A stretch of DNA of 64,000 bases from NCBI GenBank assembly GCA_947561395.2, contig OX387187.1, forward strand, positions 43,817,253 through 43,881,252. Direction: 5' to 3'. The stretch is from Buxus sempervirens. Lineage: Eukaryota > Streptophyta > Magnoliopsida > Buxales > Buxaceae. This document shows, one piece after another, positions 60,824 to 64,000 of the stretch. The notes below the pieces were generated by a model. That model worked only from the letters and a program-made list of their open reading frames with translations. It did not search any database and was not told the origin of the DNA. A program made the position numbers and the translations under genes. The stretch's first letter is position 1; every line of letters starts with the position of its first letter.

Positions 60824-63063
60824 TTAATACGGTGAGACACCCACATTAGCTGAAGCAAAAAACCCATCCTTTAAAAGAACGTCATCTGCTTCCTACAAAA
60901 AGCCAAACAAAAAGTTCCCAGAATAAACTCATGGAAGCCACATTCTTTATGGGTGATTCTCCATATTATATGCGACAGTAATAGATGGTGTGTAGATTAC
61001 CTGTTGGCGCACGTTAGTTTTCTTAACAGCCTGATCGCGCATGAGACCGAAGTGGATGTGTGGGAAGTGGGCCCACTGGAAGAAACATCCCCAGAAGTCA
61101 AGACAGGAAAGGGAACCATTGCCAAGGAAAACTACAAACCCTAAATTGAGGAATGAAATCGAAGAAAGGAAAGATAAACAATGACAGAACCGAAATGAAA
61201 TGAAACCCTATTGGAATGTTCTTGGATCTTACGTTCTTTGCAGCGGCGCTGAAGGCCTCTCTGTGCGTTATGTCGGGATTTCCGGCCTTAATGCGTTGGA
61301 TCTCGTCCCTGCGGATTAAAAGATCGGTGTCAAAATCATGAATCCCTGTCATACCGTCTCATAAAAGAAAAAGTTTAAGAATAAATACTCATTATTACTC
61401 ACTTGATGAATCGGTTGTACGCGGATGGGACTCTCTGTCTCTTCTCCGGAGCTGGACATGTTACAGACATATTCAAATCATTTCGCTGACTTCTGTGGAA
61501 TTCTCCTTTCGTTATCATCTATCTATCTATCATCACTTCATTATCATCCCTGTCTATGATCCACCTACCACTTCTCTATAGTCTATATTCTATACTATCT
61601 CTATTTCCGGGGACGAAAATGCTCTTCCTCCCCGACACAGATGGAAGCAGATACATAAATATAAAACAAGATAAAAGGATACGCAGTATTCTCCTTTTTT
61701 GAGTTTGGAAAAACCTAGTGGGTTCGTAAAAGGTTTTCGTAACAGTGTGTAGAATTTAGATGCACTATTGATGTGTATTGTTTAGGTATTATGGTTCCTG
61801 CTGAAGAATATTAATGAAACAAATGTCACCGACATGACGGTAGATCTAAAACGATGGTAATTAACCAAAGTAAGAAATGAAGTTTCAGTCATAAACGAAC
61901 TAAGGTTTTATTACGAAAACTAAAAGCTGGAAAAGAATAGAGTGGAAAGGTAGGCTTCTAATTTAGCATTCAAAGGCTTCCTCTTCTCTCTGCAAATGCA
62001 AGAGACCTTCACCTTACCACTGTCACATGCATTCACCAGTAAGCTTAGACAAAAATGTTTGAGTTTTTTTTTCTTTATTGTTTCTATGTTTCTTGGGTGA
62101 GAGAAAAAATTAAGCTTGAACAAATACCAAATGTAAGTGTATGCAAGAATATGATTTTTCCCTCTATGAAACCCCCAAAAAAAGAAAAAAGATTTAGAAA
62201 AACGGGGATATGTGCAAGTATATGATTTTTGCCTCTTGGGAACCACCAAAAAAAGAGGAAACAAAAAAGGGATTTAGAAAACGGGGTGAATGGTGGAGAA
62301 TTAATTAGAGGAAAAACTTATACAAAAACGACTGCCAAGGAAGTAAACGTCTTCTTCAGAGGCAAATTCATTCTGCTGAAAGGCATGTGGAAAATAAAGA
62401 TAGGATGTTGGAGTATCTCACGTCTGTTAACAACAGGAGGTCTAGGGAGTTCATCAGCTTCTCCTCGACCTGATAGCATCGATTCGTTTTGGTTGCGATG
62501 ATCCATTGGCATATTCGGTGGTGCACTGGGTATCTCTTCCTGGTTACATGCCCATCAACGGAAGAAAAATGGTTAAAATCATATTACGGAAATCCTGTGA
62601 AATATTGATTTATGCAAAGCATATATTTGAAACCCAATCCTTCTCATTATACCAAAAGACTCTGGGAAGGAGGGAAGAAAGCATGGCCTAGATGAAGCGG
62701 ATTAGCTGCAGGCAGAAGTAATCCACGCATGTTGACTGATAGGAGGTTGGTGCAGTGCCCGCATCGAACCGTAACAATCTTGAACAAACTGCTGCAAGGA
62801 ACGCTTACCTGTCATAAAAGAAAAGAACCCCAAAACAATGAGCGGAATAGACGTGAGAGGTAAAAAACGAAGAACCCTAATTGCATGAACAAGTGCAAGC
62901 AATTGATTAGAGAGTGGAAGTTAGGAAGACAACTCAAGAGAGGTAGAAAGAGCCATACAGCTAGAACGGTGTCGCAAAAGGTGCAGTGGACATAACAGAG
63001 CTGCTCGGAGGGAGAGAAGTGGTCCAGTGAAAAGGCAGAAGAAGATGACATCTTTGATTCCAT
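60824..63063 (-). CDS. FIL: YABBY transcription factor, FIL/YAB1 type
   Basis: 215-aa nuclear DNA-binding protein of the FILAMENTOUS FLOWER/YABBY1 group, which specifies abaxial identity in leaves and floral organs. Exons in transcript order: 63063-62959, 62808-62653, 62539-62422, 61451-61403, 61308-61233, 61075-61001, 60892-60824; phases are consistent. The C2C2 zinc finger uses C27-x2-C30 and C51-x2-C54. A Pro/Ser-rich linker follows. The HMG-like YABBY domain spans about residues 127-180 ([40 protein letters not shown]). The C-terminus ends N-V-G-V-S-P-Y, typical of FIL/YAB3 proteins. The longer open frame that starts at 63300 is leader sequence; the ATG at 63063 matches the family start. 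Intron 3 (61452-62421, 970 bp) is the longest. The gene appears intact. Confidence 0.95.
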
Positions 63064-64000
63064 GATTTTGATTGATTGGGTTAGATGGATCGATTGATTG
63101 ATTGACTGAAAGAAAGTTGACAGATTAACCAACTTGGATCTGGTCTTTGTTGATTGTGAGATATGAAAGAGAGGTGAAAGGAAGAGCAATAGTGGAAGAG
63201 AAAGAAAAGAAAAAGAGATCTGCAAACAGACTAGTAGAAAAAGGAGCCCCAGAAAGTCCTCTCTTATCTCCCTATTTTTCTTGGCATTTCTTTCATGCAT
63301 GGTACATGTATGTATGCAGTAACCGTAGTAGTAATGTATAATATAGGAGAGAAAGAAAGAGAGAGAGAGAGGGGGGGCCTGTCCGCTAACATATACCTAA
63401 GGTTAAAAGAAGAGAAAATGAGTGGTTGGCATTCCCAATGAGAGAGATAGAGAGGCTTTGTGACAGCAAAGGCGGCAGAGGTGGGGGAGAGGAGCCAGAA
63501 AACGACGTGTGCATGGGAGGAGTAGCTTTCGCTCATTCACCTGTTGTTTTCATAGTTATGAGGGTGTGAAGCTTTTCTATCATCCTCGCTTTCCGAACCG
63601 GCTCCTCTCTCGCACTCTCTAAGTTTTGAGATGTAACTCCCGGGCAATAAGCCTAAGCTGTTGCATATCTCGCCTCCCGCCTCCTCCTCCGCCTCCTATG
63701 GGGAATTCCAGCCCTTACTCATTTAAATAATCATTTCATAATCTCTGCTCTGCATTTAAAATGCCAGATTCAGAATTATAACAGGAAAAAGGAAAAGTTT
63801 TGCTTTTACCGATTTGACTGATCTAATCTCTCTCTCTCTCTCCCACGTACGGACGATTCAAGTCAGTAAACGTGCACAGTAAGCAGATAGAGGTCGTCTT
63901 TTCTACTTACCCCCTTTGTCCTATCCTAAATTTCAACTTCTTTTAGCCTTTTATTTGCTAATTTAGCTAGTTCATAAGTTCATAACCCATGCTTCTTCCA
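63064..64000 (-). promoter_or_regulatory. Upstream region and leader of the YABBY gene
   Basis: It contains a GA microsatellite (about 63348-63371) followed by a G run, a further CT run near 63829-63842, and CTCC-rich sequence near 63670-63700. GA/CT-rich leaders are common in plant developmental regulators. No other gene is seen up to the window edge. Confidence 0.5.

Noticed and set aside
62812..63300. 162-codon frame at the YABBY 5' end
   Set aside because: The part before 63063 is leader and the part after 62959 is intron; the spliced family alignment fixes start and exon end.

Overview
This is nuclear DNA from a flowering plant. The evidence is spliced genes with GT/AG introns, AT-rich intergenic DNA full of plant transposon families (PIF/Harbinger, hAT, TRIM, MITEs), and three recognisable plant gene families: GH32 vacuolar invertase, an SKU5-type multicopper-oxidase homologue, and a YABBY transcription factor. 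I cannot name the species.

Layout. Positions 1-6112 hold an AT-rich flank, a decayed Ac-like hAT transposase on the minus strand (1632-3933) and the upstream region of the first invertase gene. Positions 6113-44658 are a tandem array of four intact seven-exon vacuolar-type invertase (acid beta-fructofuranosidase, GH32) genes on the plus strand: gene 1 (6113-10742, 643 aa), gene 2 (12183-15384, 668 aa), gene 3 (23042-26755, 661 aa) and gene 4 (40200-44658, 627 aa). All keep the family's 9-nt mini-exon and the three catalytic acidic residues. Two relic units sit between them: a promoter plus exon-1 stub at 19846-19920, and a decayed exon-3 piece at 34960-35200. The array therefore once had at least six units. 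Upstream blocks recur before the genes and relics, which points to growth and loss by unequal exchange.

The array is interrupted by a TRIM retrotransposon (27432-27734), a PIF/Harbinger MITE (28145-28557), a Harbinger-like element encoding a SANT-type accessory protein fragment (29100-33410) with a second Harbinger copy nested in it (30690-32093), and a hAT-like non-autonomous element (35209-39536). A further PIF/Harbinger element (45423-48669) carries a transposase remnant and a captured fragment of a host RING E3 ligase gene. After it come a complete SKU5-like gene on the plus strand (50791-55057, 590 aa, nine exons) and a complete FIL/YAB1-type YABBY gene on the minus strand (60824-63063, 215 aa, seven exons).

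How the genes work: the invertases would hydrolyse sucrose in the vacuole. Gene 1 is the outlier. Its active-site motif reads Y-I-S-D-P-D-G instead of W-M-N-D-P-N-G, a change of the kind associated with a shift from sucrose hydrolysis toward fructosyl transfer. SKU5 and YABBY have no evident functional tie to the array.
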